From Palsa-506 sp963836355 (GTDB taxonomy: Bacteria; Actinomycetota; Actinomycetes; Streptosporangiales; Streptosporangiaceae), in contig CAWIJO010000007.1 of assembly GCA_963836355.1 (NCBI GenBank), positions 372,001-436,000 on the forward strand: a DNA stretch of 64,000 nucleotides, read 5' to 3'. Below the pieces are notes generated by a model. The model was not told the DNA's origin. It saw nothing but the letters and a program-made list of their open reading frames with translations, and did no database searches. A program made the translations under genes and the position numbers. Within the stretch, counting starts at the first letter, position 1, and each line of letters starts with the position of its first letter. Shown here piece by piece: positions 34,376 to 42,855 of this stretch.

Positions 34376-35589
34376 GCCGGGCGCTCCGGGAACGCGGCCA
34401 CCAGGGTACGCCCGGTGAAGTCGACCATGATCACCTCGATAGCGGGCGGCATTCCGGCCGGCGGCGTTCCGGCTGCGGGCGGCGTTCCGGTGGGCAGCGC
34501 TTCGGCTGCGGCAGCCAGCTCCGCGCAGAACCTGCCGAGCACCTCGGCCACCCGGCGGCACAACTCGGTTCCGGCCGGGCCGAGCAGGCCCGCCTCCGCC
34601 CACAGCTCGACGGCATGCCTGGCGGTGTTCGCCCCGGCCACCCGGGCGGCCAGTTCGGCCTCGCCGCCGACCGCACGGGTAATGTCGCCGAGCAGCCCGA
34701 CCGATACCTGCGAGCGGGTGTAGTGGGTCATCAGCACGCCGGCCGCCAGCTTGGTCAGCTTGCCCGCCATGCCGACGAAGACCACCCGGGCGACCTCGTG
34801 CCTGATGGCCTGGCGCAGCGCGGCGCCGGTGAAATCACCGACCTCGACGAAGCACACCTCGGGCAGGCCGGGCAGCAGCGCCATCGCGCCTTTCTCGGTC
34901 CGGCCGCCGGTGCACAACACGACGGATCGCTCGCCCTGCGCGGCGAGCACCGCGATGGCCTGCTCGACGCTGGCCCGCCAGGACGCGGTGGAGAACGGCC
35001 GCACGATGCCGGTGGTGCCCAGGATCGAGATGCCGCCGAGGATGCCCAGCCTGCCGTTGGTCGTCCTGCGGGCCATCCGCTCGCCGTCCGGCACCGAGAT
35101 GATCACCCGCAGGCCGCGCTCAGCCAGGTCGACCACCTCGCCGACGGCCTCGGTGATCATCTTCCGCGGCACCGGGTTGATAGCCGGCCCGCCGAGCGGC
35201 AGGCCGAGACCCGGTTTGGTGACGACGCCGACGCCGACCCCGCCGTCGAGCTCAAGCCCGGCCCGGCCGCGCCAGCTCACGGATGCGGTGAGGTGCGCGC
35301 CGTCGGTCACGTCCGGGTCGTCCCCGGCGTCCTTGACGACCACCGCCTCAGCCCGCTGGCCCGCATCCGCGGCGATCCGGCACGATTCCACCGGGAACGA
35401 CACCCGGCGGCCGGACGGCAGCCCGATCTCGACGGCGTGCTGCACCTGCTGGGTAACCAGTGCGGTCGCCGCCGCCTTAGCGGCCGCCGCGGCGCACGTC
35501 CCGGTGGTCCAGCCGGTCCGCAGCCCGCGCTGCCGGACCTTCGCGGTCCGTGGCAGGTCAGGTTCGCGCAGCTCGGCAGGCTCGGTCAC
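34372..35589 (-). CDS. cbiD: Cobalt-precorrin-5B C1-methyltransferase
   Basis: A 405-residue CbiD, the methyltransferase that acts at C1 in the anaerobic-type pathway. Diagnostic stretches are RQRGLRTGWTTGTCAAAAAK, VVKDAGDDPDVTDGAHL, GVGVVTKPGLGLPLGGPAIN, GGISILGTTGIVRPFS and VGMAGKLTKLAAG. GTG 35589 overlaps the cobM stop as GTGA; the frame is open to 35727 but that part overlaps cobM and is unconserved. The C-terminus holds short PPAAGTPPAGMPPA repeats. Confidence 0.95.
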   Translation of the reverse strand: MTEPAELREPDLPRTAKVRQRGLRTGWTTGTCAAAAAKAAATALVTQQVQHAVEIGLPSGRRVSFPVESCRIAADAGQRAEAVVVKDAGDDPDVTDGAHLTASVSWRGRAGLELDGGVGVGVVTKPGLGLPLGGPAINPVPRKMITEAVGEVVDLAERGLRVIISVPDGERMARRTTNGRLGILGGISILGTTGIVRPFSTASWRASVEQAIAVLAAQGERSVVLCTGGRTEKGAMALLPGLPEVCFVEVGDFTGAALRQAIRHEVARVVFVGMAGKLTKLAAGVLMTHYTRSQVSVGLLGDITRAVGGEAELAARVAGANTARHAVELWAEAGLLGPAGTELCRRVAEVLGRFCAELAAAAEALPTGTPPAAGTPPAGMPPAIEVIMVDFTGRTLVAAFPERPA

Positions 35590-36389
35590 GGCGCCGTCCC
35601 GCGCAGCTCGCGGCGGGCGACCCGGTCGGCCTTCCGGTACTCGTGGAAATGGCCGGGGTGATACAGGTGCGACCGCGTCCGGCCGGCCGCCAGCGCGGGC
35701 CCGACCAGGACGAGCGTGTGCTTCCACAGCCGGTTCGCCCGGACCGTCGCGGCCAGGCTGGCAAGCTCACAGCGCAGCACCAGCTCGTCCGGCCAGGTAA
35801 CGCGGTACGCGATCACGCACGGCGTGCCGGGCGGGTAGCCGCCGGCCAGCAGTTCGTCCTGCAGCTGGCCAGATCTGGCCGCGGAAAGGAACAGCGCCAT
35901 CGTGGTCCCGTGCCTGGCCAGCAAGGCTACCTCCTCGCCGGGCGGCATCGGCGTCTTGCCGCCGCCTAGCCGGGTGAGGATGACCGACTGGGCAACTTCC
36001 GGGATGGTCAGCTCTCGTCCGATGCTGGCCGCGGCAGCGGTGAAGCTGGATACGCCGGGCACGATCTCGGTCGCCAGGCCGAGCTCACGGCAGCGGTCCA
36101 GCTGCTCCTGGACCGCGCCCCACAGGGCAGGGTCGCCGGAGTGCACCCGCGCGACCTGCAGCCCCTCGGCGCTAGCCCGCTGGTAATAAGGCAGCACACC
36201 CTCCAGCGGCAGCAGCGCCGAGTCCACCAGCTCGGCACCCGTCCGGGCGTGCCGGAGAACTCCGGGATCCACCAGGCTGGACGCCCAGATCACCACGTCG
36301 GCTGCGCCGATCGCCGCCACCGCGCGCAGCGTCAGCAGGTCCGGCGCGCCGGGCCCGGCACCGACGAAGGTCACCTTCCCGGTACTCAT
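35586..36389 (-). CDS. cobM: Precorrin-4 C11-methyltransferase
   Basis: A 267-residue tetrapyrrole methylase. The N-terminal glycine loop is VTFVGAGPGAPDLLTLRA, followed by VVIWASSLVDPGVL, VARVHSGDPALWGAVQEQLD, EIVPGVSSFTAAAASIGREL, ILTRLGGGKTPMPPGEE and the CobM/CbiF-specific ending VGPALA...RSHLYHPGHFHEYR. It uses SAM to methylate C11. It overlaps cobI and cbiD by 4 bases. Confidence 0.96.
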   Translation of the reverse strand: MSTGKVTFVGAGPGAPDLLTLRAVAAIGAADVVIWASSLVDPGVLRHARTGAELVDSALLPLEGVLPYYQRASAEGLQVARVHSGDPALWGAVQEQLDRCRELGLATEIVPGVSSFTAAAASIGRELTIPEVAQSVILTRLGGGKTPMPPGEEVALLARHGTTMALFLSAARSGQLQDELLAGGYPPGTPCVIAYRVTWPDELVLRCELASLAATVRANRLWKHTLVLVGPALAAGRTRSHLYHPGHFHEYRKADRVARRELRGTAP

Positions 36390-37198
36390 CCCGGCCTGTC
36401 CCCTCCTCCCCCGCCAGCGCCGCCCCCGATGCCGCCCAGCCTGCTGCCGCGCCCGGCCCGGGCGCGGACCGTGATCAGCGTGGACAGGTACGGCACCGGG
36501 CCGCGGCCAGCCAGCTCGCCAGCCGGGCGGATGTCCTCGCCCGGCAGCCCGAGCCGTGCCCCGAACACCGCGCCGCCGAGCCGCCCTGCCTCGCCGAGCA
36601 GCCCGAGCACCGCGCCGACACCCGGGCCGCCAGCCGATCCCAGCTTGTAACCGACGACAGTGTCGTGCCTGGCCAGTGCTTCAGCCAGCGCGTCAGCGCC
36701 CGCGGTGAGCGGCAGCAGCGCCAGCGACTCGGCGCCCTCGGTGAGCGTGGTGCCGCTGCGCGCGGCCAGGTCTGATGCGGCGGTGATGCCGGGCACTGTC
36801 TCGATCACTACGTCGCCGGCCAGTTCGGTGACGGTCGGCGCCAGATAGCTGAACGTCGAGTAGATGGCCGGATCGCCGATGGTCGCGAAGGCCACCGTCC
36901 GCGCCCCGGCGGCGAAGGCGGCGGCCACGGCGCGGGCGGCGGCGTCCCAGGCGGCGGCGCGGCCGGTGGTGATACCGCCCGGGTCGTTCAGCGCGAAGGC
37001 GATCCGGCGGATCCTGGCGGCATCAGCATGGACCCGGACGATGGCCTCGGCCCGGCCTTCCTCGGCGCCGCCTTCCTCTCCGGGCCGGGCCAGCACCGGG
37101 ACGAAGACCAGGTCGGCGGCGCGCAGCACCCGGACTGCCTTGATCGTGACCAGCTCCGGATCCCCCGGCCCGACGCCGACCCCGACGAGCCGCCTCAC
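36386..37198 (-). CDS. cobI: Precorrin-2 C20-methyltransferase
   Basis: A 270-residue SAM-dependent tetrapyrrole methylase. Visible are RRLVGVGVGPGDPELVTIKA, the FVPVLARPGEEG segment typical of CobI/CbiL, FATIGDPAIYSTFSYLA, IETVPGITAASDLAARSGTT and DTVVGYKLG. GTG 37198 overlaps the cbiA/cobB stop (GTGA). The C-terminal 15 residues are Gly-rich and variable. Confidence 0.95.
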   Translation of the reverse strand: MRRLVGVGVGPGDPELVTIKAVRVLRAADLVFVPVLARPGEEGGAEEGRAEAIVRVHADAARIRRIAFALNDPGGITTGRAAAWDAAARAVAAAFAAGARTVAFATIGDPAIYSTFSYLAPTVTELAGDVVIETVPGITAASDLAARSGTTLTEGAESLALLPLTAGADALAEALARHDTVVGYKLGSAGGPGVGAVLGLLGEAGRLGGAVFGARLGLPGEDIRPAGELAGRGPVPYLSTLITVRARAGRGSRLGGIGGGAGGGGGDRPG

Positions 37199-38646
37199 CG
37201 CGCCGCCCCGGCCGCCGCTGCGAACCTGGCCGCGAACGCCGGCTGGCCCGCCCAGTGCAGGTGCAGGTAGGACGCCACGACCGCGCCGCGGATGAAGCCC
37301 TCCGTGGCCCCGGAGGAAAGCCGCCACGCGGGAGCATCGGCAGAACCATTTGAAACGGATGTTCGATGGAACTCGTGGGCCCGTACCCGGTCACCGGCGC
37401 GGGCGATGACCGAGTCGGCGGCGGCCGCCGCCGCGCGGTAGCCGAGTGTCAGCTTCGGCGTCATCGCGGCGTCGGCGCCGAGCACGCCGCACATCGGCTG
37501 CCCCTCCAGCGTCCTGGCCAGGTACAGCAGGCCGGCGCACTCGGCCGCGACCGGGGCACCGGACGCGGCCAGCGCGGCGACCTGGCGGCGCATCGGCTCG
37601 TTGGCTGCCAGCTCGCTGGCGTGCACCTGCGGGAACCCGCCGCCGATCAGCAGCCCGGCGGTGCCGTCCGGCAGTGCCTCGTCGGTCAGCGGGTCGAAGC
37701 GGGCGACCCGGGCGCCGGCCGCGGCCAGCAGCTCGGCCTGCTCGGCATAGCCGAACGTGAAGGCCAGCCCGCCGGCGAGGGCGATAACCGGCGGCGGCCC
37801 GGTCCCTTCCCGTGATCCCGGGGATTTCTCCGTCGCCGGGACGGAGAAATCCCGCGGATCATGGAACAGCGCGACGGCGGGATCCCAGCGGGCCGCCTGC
37901 AGCGGCGGCGCGCTGCTGGCGAGTGCCATCAGCGCGCCGATGTCGCAGCAGGCGCTGATCAGCGCGCCGAGCTGGGCGACCATCCGTTCGGCGCTGGCCA
38001 GCCGCTCTGCGGCCGGGACCAGGCCCAGGTGCCGGGACGGCGTCACCACCGCGTCGGTGCGTCTGATCACGCCGAGCACCGGCAGCCCGAGGCTGGCCAG
38101 CGCGTCCCGCAGCAGCCGCTCGTGCCGGTCCGAGCCGACCCGGTTGAGTATCAGGCCGGCCAGCTGCGTCCCCGGGTCATAGTCACGGAAGCCGGTCACC
38201 AGCGCGGCCACCGAGCGGCCGGCCGCCGCCGCATCGACCACCAGCACCACCGGCGCGGCCAGCAGCCTGGCCAGGTGCGCGGTAGAGCCGAAGCCAGGGT
38301 CGGCGGGCCAGGAGACCGGCACCGGGGCATCGGGGGCAGCGTCGTCTGGCGCTACGCCGTCGAATAGGCCCAGCACGCCCTCGATCACGGCCACGTCGGC
38401 GCCCGCCGCGCCATGCAGGAACAGCGGGGTCATCAGCTCCTCGCCGCAGAGCACCGGATCCAGGTTACGGCCCGGCCTGCCGGTGGCCAGGGCGTGATAG
38501 CCGGGGTCGATGTAGTCCGGTCCGGTCTTGTGCCCGGACACCCGCAGCCCCCGGCAGGTCAGCGCCGCCATCAGGCCGGTGGCCACGGTCGTCTTGCCGC
38601 TCCCGGACGACGGCGCGGCGATGACCAGTCGCGGGATGGCTACCAT
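37195..38646 (-). CDS. cbiA: Cobyrinate / hydrogenobyrinate a,c-diamide synthase
   Basis: Glutamine-dependent amidation of the a and c carboxylates; called CobB or CbiA depending on whether cobalt is already in the ring. The N-terminal ATPase domain has VIAAPSSGSGKTTVATGLM and GHKTGPDYIDPGYHALATGR. The C-terminal class I glutaminase domain has GLLIGGGFPQVHASELAANE and the nucleophile Cys in VAAECAGLLYLAR. The product has 483 residues. The ATG at 38646 overlaps the cobO end by 7 bases. Between the domains sits an 18-residue segment (about 263-280, DPRDFSVPATEKSPGSRE) encoded by a 55-bp palindromic element. Confidence 0.94.
   Translation of the reverse strand: MVAIPRLVIAAPSSGSGKTTVATGLMAALTCRGLRVSGHKTGPDYIDPGYHALATGRPGRNLDPVLCGEELMTPLFLHGAAGADVAVIEGVLGLFDGVAPDDAAPDAPVPVSWPADPGFGSTAHLARLLAAPVVLVVDAAAAGRSVAALVTGFRDYDPGTQLAGLILNRVGSDRHERLLRDALASLGLPVLGVIRRTDAVVTPSRHLGLVPAAERLASAERMVAQLGALISACCDIGALMALASSAPPLQAARWDPAVALFHDPRDFSVPATEKSPGSREGTGPPPVIALAGGLAFTFGYAEQAELLAAAGARVARFDPLTDEALPDGTAGLLIGGGFPQVHASELAANEPMRRQVAALAASGAPVAAECAGLLYLARTLEGQPMCGVLGADAAMTPKLTLGYRAAAAAADSVIARAGDRVRAHEFHRTSVSNGSADAPAWRLSSGATEGFIRGAVVASYLHLHWAGQPAFAARFAAAAGAAR
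37810..37864. repeat. 55-bp palindromic element inside cbiA
   Basis: A perfect 14-bp stem (GGGATTTCTCCGTC, 37821-37834, with 37840-37853) and a 5-base loop. It is extended outward by about 10 more pairs with two mismatches and one G-U. The outer end reads CCATGATCC on the coding strand. It is read through in frame in the inter-domain linker of cbiA. It shares ends and peptide with the elements at 55.0 and 48.0 kb. Confidence 0.85.
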
Positions 38647-39236
38647 TCGATGCCTTTCTGGCCCTTCTGGCCGGCCTCCATCGGGTGCTTGACCTTGGTC
38701 ATCTCGGTGACCAGGTCGGCGAAGGCGACCAGTTTGGGGTCGGCGTCCCGGCCGGTGATCACCACGTGCTGGTTGCCGGGCCGGTCCGCCAGCACCGCGA
38801 TGACCTCGTCCACGTCCACCCAGCCCCACTTGATCGGGTAGGTGAACTCGTCGAGCACGTAGAGCCGGTAGGCCTGCGAGGCGAGATCCCGGCTGATCTG
38901 CGCCCAGCCCTCGGCGGCGCGTTCGGCCTGGTCGCCGGTGTCGCGCTGGATCCAGGACCAGCCCTCGCCCATCTTGTGCCAGGCCACCGTGCCGCCCGCG
39001 CCGCTGCCGCCGAGCGTGGTCAGCGCGCGCTCCTCGCCGACCCGCCATTTGGCCGACTTCACGAACTGGAACACGGCGACCGGCCAGCCTTGGTTCCAGG
39101 CCCGCAGCGCCAGCCCGAAGGCGGCGGTCGACTTGCCCTTGCCGGGACCGGTGTGCACGATCACCAGCGGCCGGCCACGGCGCTGCCGGGTGGTCAGGCC
39201 GTCGTCCGGCACGGCGGCCGGCTTGCCGCGCGGCAT
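38640..39236 (-). CDS. cobO: Cob(I)yrinic acid a,c-diamide adenosyltransferase
   Basis: A 198-residue CobO/BtuR-type ATP:corrinoid adenosyltransferase that adds the upper axial ligand to Co(I). The P-loop is LVIVHTGPGKGKSTAAFGLA. Other hallmarks are FQFVKSAKWRVGEERAL, WHKMGEGWSWI, YRLYVLDEFTYPIKWGWVD and HVVITGRDADPKLVAFADLV. The ATG at 39236 shares one base with the chlI/D stop (TGATG). The open frame continues upstream for 725 codons only because the overlapping region lacks stops in this frame; that is not a real fusion. Confidence 0.96.
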   Translation of the reverse strand: MPRGKPAAVPDDGLTTRQRRGRPLVIVHTGPGKGKSTAAFGLALRAWNQGWPVAVFQFVKSAKWRVGEERALTTLGGSGAGGTVAWHKMGEGWSWIQRDTGDQAERAAEGWAQISRDLASQAYRLYVLDEFTYPIKWGWVDVDEVIAVLADRPGNQHVVITGRDADPKLVAFADLVTEMTKVKHPMEAGQKGQKGIEW

Positions 39237-41414
39237 CAGGCAGCCCCCCGCCGCGGGCCAGTCATCCGGCCGGGGCCGGCCGGGGCGTGCGCACGGACCA
39301 CGCTGGCGATGCTGCCCGCCGCGAGTTCCTCCAGCCGGACCGCGCTGCCGCCGAGTTGCGCCGCCAGCCGCACCGCGAGACCGAGCCGGACGGCGCCGGA
39401 CTCGCAGTCGATCACGATGGCGGCCACGCCGGCCAGCCCGCCGATGGCCCGGGCAAGATCCGCGCCGGTGCCGCTGGTGGCCCGGCCGTCGGTAACCACC
39501 ACGAGCAGCGGGCGGCGGTCCGGATCCCGGCGGCGCTCGGCCTGCAGCACCCGGGCGGCCAGCGCAAGGCCGGCCGCCAGCGGGGTCCGGCCGCCGGTCG
39601 CCAAGGTGGCCAGCCGCCGGGCGCCAGCCTCCACCGAGGACGTCGGGGGCAGCGCCAGGTCGGCCGCCGTGCCGCGGAACGTGACCAGGCCCACCTTGTC
39701 CCGGCGCTGGTAGGCGTCCAGCAGCAGCGAGCGCACCGCGCCCTTGACCGCGCGGATGCGCTGCCCCGCGGCCATCGAGCCGCTGGCGTCGACGGCGAAC
39801 AGCACCAGATTGCCTTCTCGTCCCACCCGTACAGTCTCCCGCAGGTCCGACGCCCGGATCCGGAACCGCGGCCCGGCGGCTGGCTGGGCTGCCCGGCCTG
39901 CTCGCGGGGCGGCGGCGCGCAGGGTGGCGGGCAGGTGCACCGAGCGCACCCGCCCGGCTGGCAGCCGGGCGCCGGTCACCCGGCCGTACGCGGTCCTGGC
40001 CGCCGACCGCCGGCCCGGCGCGCCCTGGCCGATACCGGCCACGGCTAGTAGCCGGGGCCGGAACGGCGCCGTCGAGCCGGCCACGGTGTCGCTGCGGGTG
40101 GCGCCCGGCGGGCCGCCGGCAGGCACCGCGGCCTGCCGCTGGCCGGGGCCGGGCGCCGGGTCCGGGGCGGGATCGCCATGGCCGGGCTGGGCCTGGCCGC
40201 CCGGAGGCGGCTGGCCGCCTGACCCCGGCGGCGGGCTTTCCGGCCCGCCGTCCGGGTGATGATCGTCCGGCCCGTCCGGGCCGTGCTCTGCCGTCCGGGT
40301 CGGCATTGTCCGGGTCGGCATTGCCCGGCACCCGGCCGGCCGCGTTCTCGCCCGGCCGGCTGAGCGCGTCTTGCAGGGCATCGTCCAGCGCTTGTTCGTC
40401 GAGTCCTGGCACGTCGAAGGGATCCCGGCGGCGGCGGTGCGGCAGCGCTAGCCGGGCGGCCTGGCGAACGTCGTCCGCGCCGACCTCGTCGCGGCCATGC
40501 CAGGCGGCCAGCGCGATGGCGGCCCGCGCCGTGACCAGGTCGGCGCGCAGGCCATCGACCTCGAAGGCCCCGCAAACCGAGCAGATCTGCTGCAGCACGC
40601 GGTCGGGCAGCCGCACGGCCGGCAGCCGCTCGCGCGCGGCGACCACGCGCCCGGCAATCCGTTTCAAATCTGCCGCCCAGTTCGCGGCGAATCCGGCTGG
40701 GTCCGTCTCATACGCAAGCCGCCGCCGGACCACTTCGGCGCGCTCCGCCGGGTCCTTGCTCGCGGCCACCTCGACGGTCAGCCCGAACCGGTCAAGCAGC
40801 TGCGGCCGGAGCTCGCCTTCCTCCGGATTCATGGTGCCCACCAGCAGGAACCTGGCGGCGTGCCGGACCGACAGGCCTTCCCGCTCGACGTAGTTCACGC
40901 CCAGGGCCGCCGCGTCAAGCAGCAGGTCGACAAGGTGATCATGCAGCAGGTTCACCTCGTCGACGTAGAGCAGGCCGCGGTGCGCCGCGGCGAGCAGCCC
41001 GGGCTCGAATGCGGCGACCCCCTCGGTCAGCGCCCGCTCGATGTCCAGCGACCCGGCCAGCCGGTCCTCGGTGGCGCCGACCGGCAGCTCGGCCAGCCGG
41101 GCGGGCCGCCGCAGCCGGGCCGGCTGGTCCGGGTGCGGGCCGTCCGGGCAGCCCGGGTCGGGTCCGGCGGGGTCGCAGGCGAACCGGCAGCCGGCCACGA
41201 TGTCCGTGGGCGGCAGCAGCGCGGCCAGGCCGCGGACCACGGTCGACTTCGCGGTGCCCTTCTCGCCCCGGACCAGCACGCCGCCGATGGCCGGCGACAC
41301 GGCGTTGAGCAGCAGTGCGAGCTTGAGGTCAGCCATCCCGACGATCGCGGCGAACGGGTAGTCCGGCCGGCCCGCTGGCTGGGCCCGAGCTGGCTGGGGT
41401 GGGGCTGGCATCAT
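39236..41414 (-). pseudogene. ChlI/ChlD-type AAA+ and VWA subunit of cobaltochelatase, with apparent frameshift
   Basis: The partner of CobN: it combines the CobS-like AAA+ motor and the CobT-like VWA subunit in one chain. Frame 1 from ATG 41414 encodes the AAA+ domain: DLKLALLLNAVSPAIGGVLV, GEKGTAKST Walker A, GLLYVDEVNLL Walker B, VGTMNPEEGELRPQLLDRFG. Frame 2 (ending 39236) encodes the VWA domain with the MIDAS motif LFAVDASGSMAAGQR, LVTFRG and VVTDGRATSGTG. The frames differ by one position. The switch must lie near 40270-40330, at a 15-base tandem duplication (40293-40322) in the acidic Pro-rich linker. Removing one base gives one 725-residue protein, the usual actinobacterial form. Confidence 0.85.
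40293..40322 (-). repeat. 15-bp tandem duplication at chlI/D frame junction
   Basis: GTCCGGGTCGGCATT occurs twice in tandem in the linker coding region, at the place where the reading frame changes. Confidence 0.8.
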
Positions 41415-41439
41415 CGAGCCTCGTCCTTCCCGGGTGTAC

Positions 41440-41645
41440 GCGCCCGCAGTTGGTGCAGCCGACGGCCGGAGTCTCCTGGCTCCCGGATCAGCGCTCGCCC
41501 CGCCTTCCCGCCACGGGCGGCCTCACCAGCGGCGAGACCAGATCCGCGACGGTAGCCGCTGAGGGTCACTCCCCGGTCACAGTTGCGCGACAGCCCCGGA
41601 TTCCCACCGGGTTCCTCCGCAGTGCCATCGGCCTAACAGCATGGC
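41440..41645 (-). promoter_or_regulatory. Cobalamin (adenosylcobalamin) riboswitch
   Basis: On the minus strand, upstream of chlI/D, the leader contains GCACTGCGGAGGAACCCGG, then GGTGGGAATCCGGGGCTGTC, then GCGCAACTGTGACCGG. The B12 box GAGCCAGGAGACTCCGGCC follows at about 41464-41484. Order and spacing match the cobalamin aptamer. The B12 box ends about 50 bases before the ATG at 41414, which fits control of translation or premature termination by adenosylcobalamin for the whole cob operon. The exact 5' limit is approximate. Confidence 0.92.
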
Positions 41646-41940
41646 ACAACCGCCGGCTTGCGGGCTGCCGCATGCCCGTCCGCCGATACACTGACCACGC
41701 GCAGCCGGGATAAGGACACCCGTCCCCTGCTGGTGGCGCACGACGCAGCGCAGCCCGGCCAAGCGCCATCGGCTGGCCGGCGGTCCTTGCCGATCGACGG
41801 CGGACGCGGGCACGCAGGCGCCGGCCTGACTGAAAGGCGCAGCGATTCCACGACCGCGGTTCAGCGCGACTGGATAACCGAATGCGGTTAAACCCGATAC
41901 AACCGATTGACACAGGACAACTAGCGTGAATGGAGCCTCG
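41646..41940. other. Divergent promoter region between cob operon and epimerase gene
   Basis: No gene is supported; long minus-strand frames here are antisense to the epimerase gene. It should hold the promoter and 5' leader of the cob operon and the promoter of the epimerase. The AT-richer part around 41876-41915 (GGATAACCG, GGTTAAACCC, TTGACAC) is the best candidate for the plus-strand promoter; TTGACA at 41907-41912 resembles a -35 box but lies close to the start codon. Confidence 0.4.
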
Positions 41941-42855
41941 ATGGGGGATGAGAGTCGGTCCCGCGTGCTGGTGACTGGCGGATCCGGATTCATCGGGCGG
42001 CGGCTGGTCCGCGCGCTGCTGAAAACCGGCGCCGACGTCACGGTGGCGGACTTGCGGAAATTCCCCGGCGACGCCGTCCCGACCGTGCTGGGTGACCTGT
42101 GCGATCCATCGGTCGTCGAGGCCGCGGTCAGCCCGGGGACAGAAGTGATCATCCACCTGGCGGCGGTGACCCGGGTGCTGCTGTCGATCGAGGACCCGGC
42201 CGGCACGCACGCGCTCAACGTCGACGCGACGGCCGGCCTGCTTGAGCAGGCGCGGCGCAAGGACGTCGGCGCCTTCGTGCTCGCCTCGACCAACGCGGTC
42301 ACCGGCGACGTGGGCCGGGCCACCATCACCGAGCAGATCCCGCTCCGGCCGCTCACTCCGTACGGGGCGACCAAGGCAGCCGGCGAGATGCTGCTCGGCG
42401 CCTACGCGGCCTGCTACGGCATGACGGGCTGCTCGCTCCGGTTCTCCAACGTCTACGGTCCCGGCATGGCGGAGAAGGACAGCTTCGTCCCCCGGCTTAT
42501 GCGAGCCGCCGCCGGCGGCCATGGCGTGCAGGTATACGGCGACGGCAGCCAGGTCCGCGACCTGGTGCACGTCGATGACATCGTGGCCGGCATCCGCATC
42601 GCGCTGCGGACCGGATTCACCGGGCCGCTGATCCTCGGCGCGGGCGAGTCGGTTACCGTGAACGAGATAGTCGCCGCGGCACGGAGCGTGACCGGCGCCG
42701 ACATACCAGTGCAGAACGTTCCGCCCAAGCCTGGCGAGATGCCCGCCGTGATCATCGACATCTCGGTGGCCAGGGCGCTCGGCTACGCGCCCCAGCATGA
42801 TCTCAAGTCCGGCATGGCCACCGTCTGGCCGGAATTCTCGGAGGCAGCGAAATGA
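41941..42855 (+). CDS. NAD-dependent epimerase/dehydratase
   Basis: A 304-residue extended short-chain dehydrogenase, probably acting on a nucleotide sugar. It has the Rossmann motif VLVTGGSGFIGRRLV, VIIHLAAVTRVL, the catalytic PYGATKAAGEML (YxxxK), RFSNVYGPG and the substrate-pocket sequence VYGDGSQVRDLVHVDDI. The exact reaction (4-epimerase, 4,6-dehydratase or UDP-glucuronate type) cannot be told. ATG 41941 has GGAG 5 bases upstream; GTG 41926 is an alternative. It overlaps the glycosyltransferase gene by 4 bases. Confidence 0.9.
   Translation: MGDESRSRVLVTGGSGFIGRRLVRALLKTGADVTVADLRKFPGDAVPTVLGDLCDPSVVEAAVSPGTEVIIHLAAVTRVLLSIEDPAGTHALNVDATAGLLEQARRKDVGAFVLASTNAVTGDVGRATITEQIPLRPLTPYGATKAAGEMLLGAYAACYGMTGCSLRFSNVYGPGMAEKDSFVPRLMRAAAGGHGVQVYGDGSQVRDLVHVDDIVAGIRIALRTGFTGPLILGAGESVTVNEIVAAARSVTGADIPVQNVPPKPGEMPAVIIDISVARALGYAPQHDLKSGMATVWPEFSEAAK

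Noticed and set aside
38640..41414. A 924-codon minus-strand frame joining the AAA+ domain to CobO
   Set aside because: Its middle third is Arg/Gly/Pro noise, while the VWA domain is read in another frame over the same bases. CobO has its own ATG sharing a base with the VWA stop codon. The join is a chance stop-free stretch plus a frameshift.
41566..42798. A 410-codon minus-strand frame
   Set aside because: It is antisense to the epimerase gene and runs through the riboswitch; composition shows no protein-like conservation.
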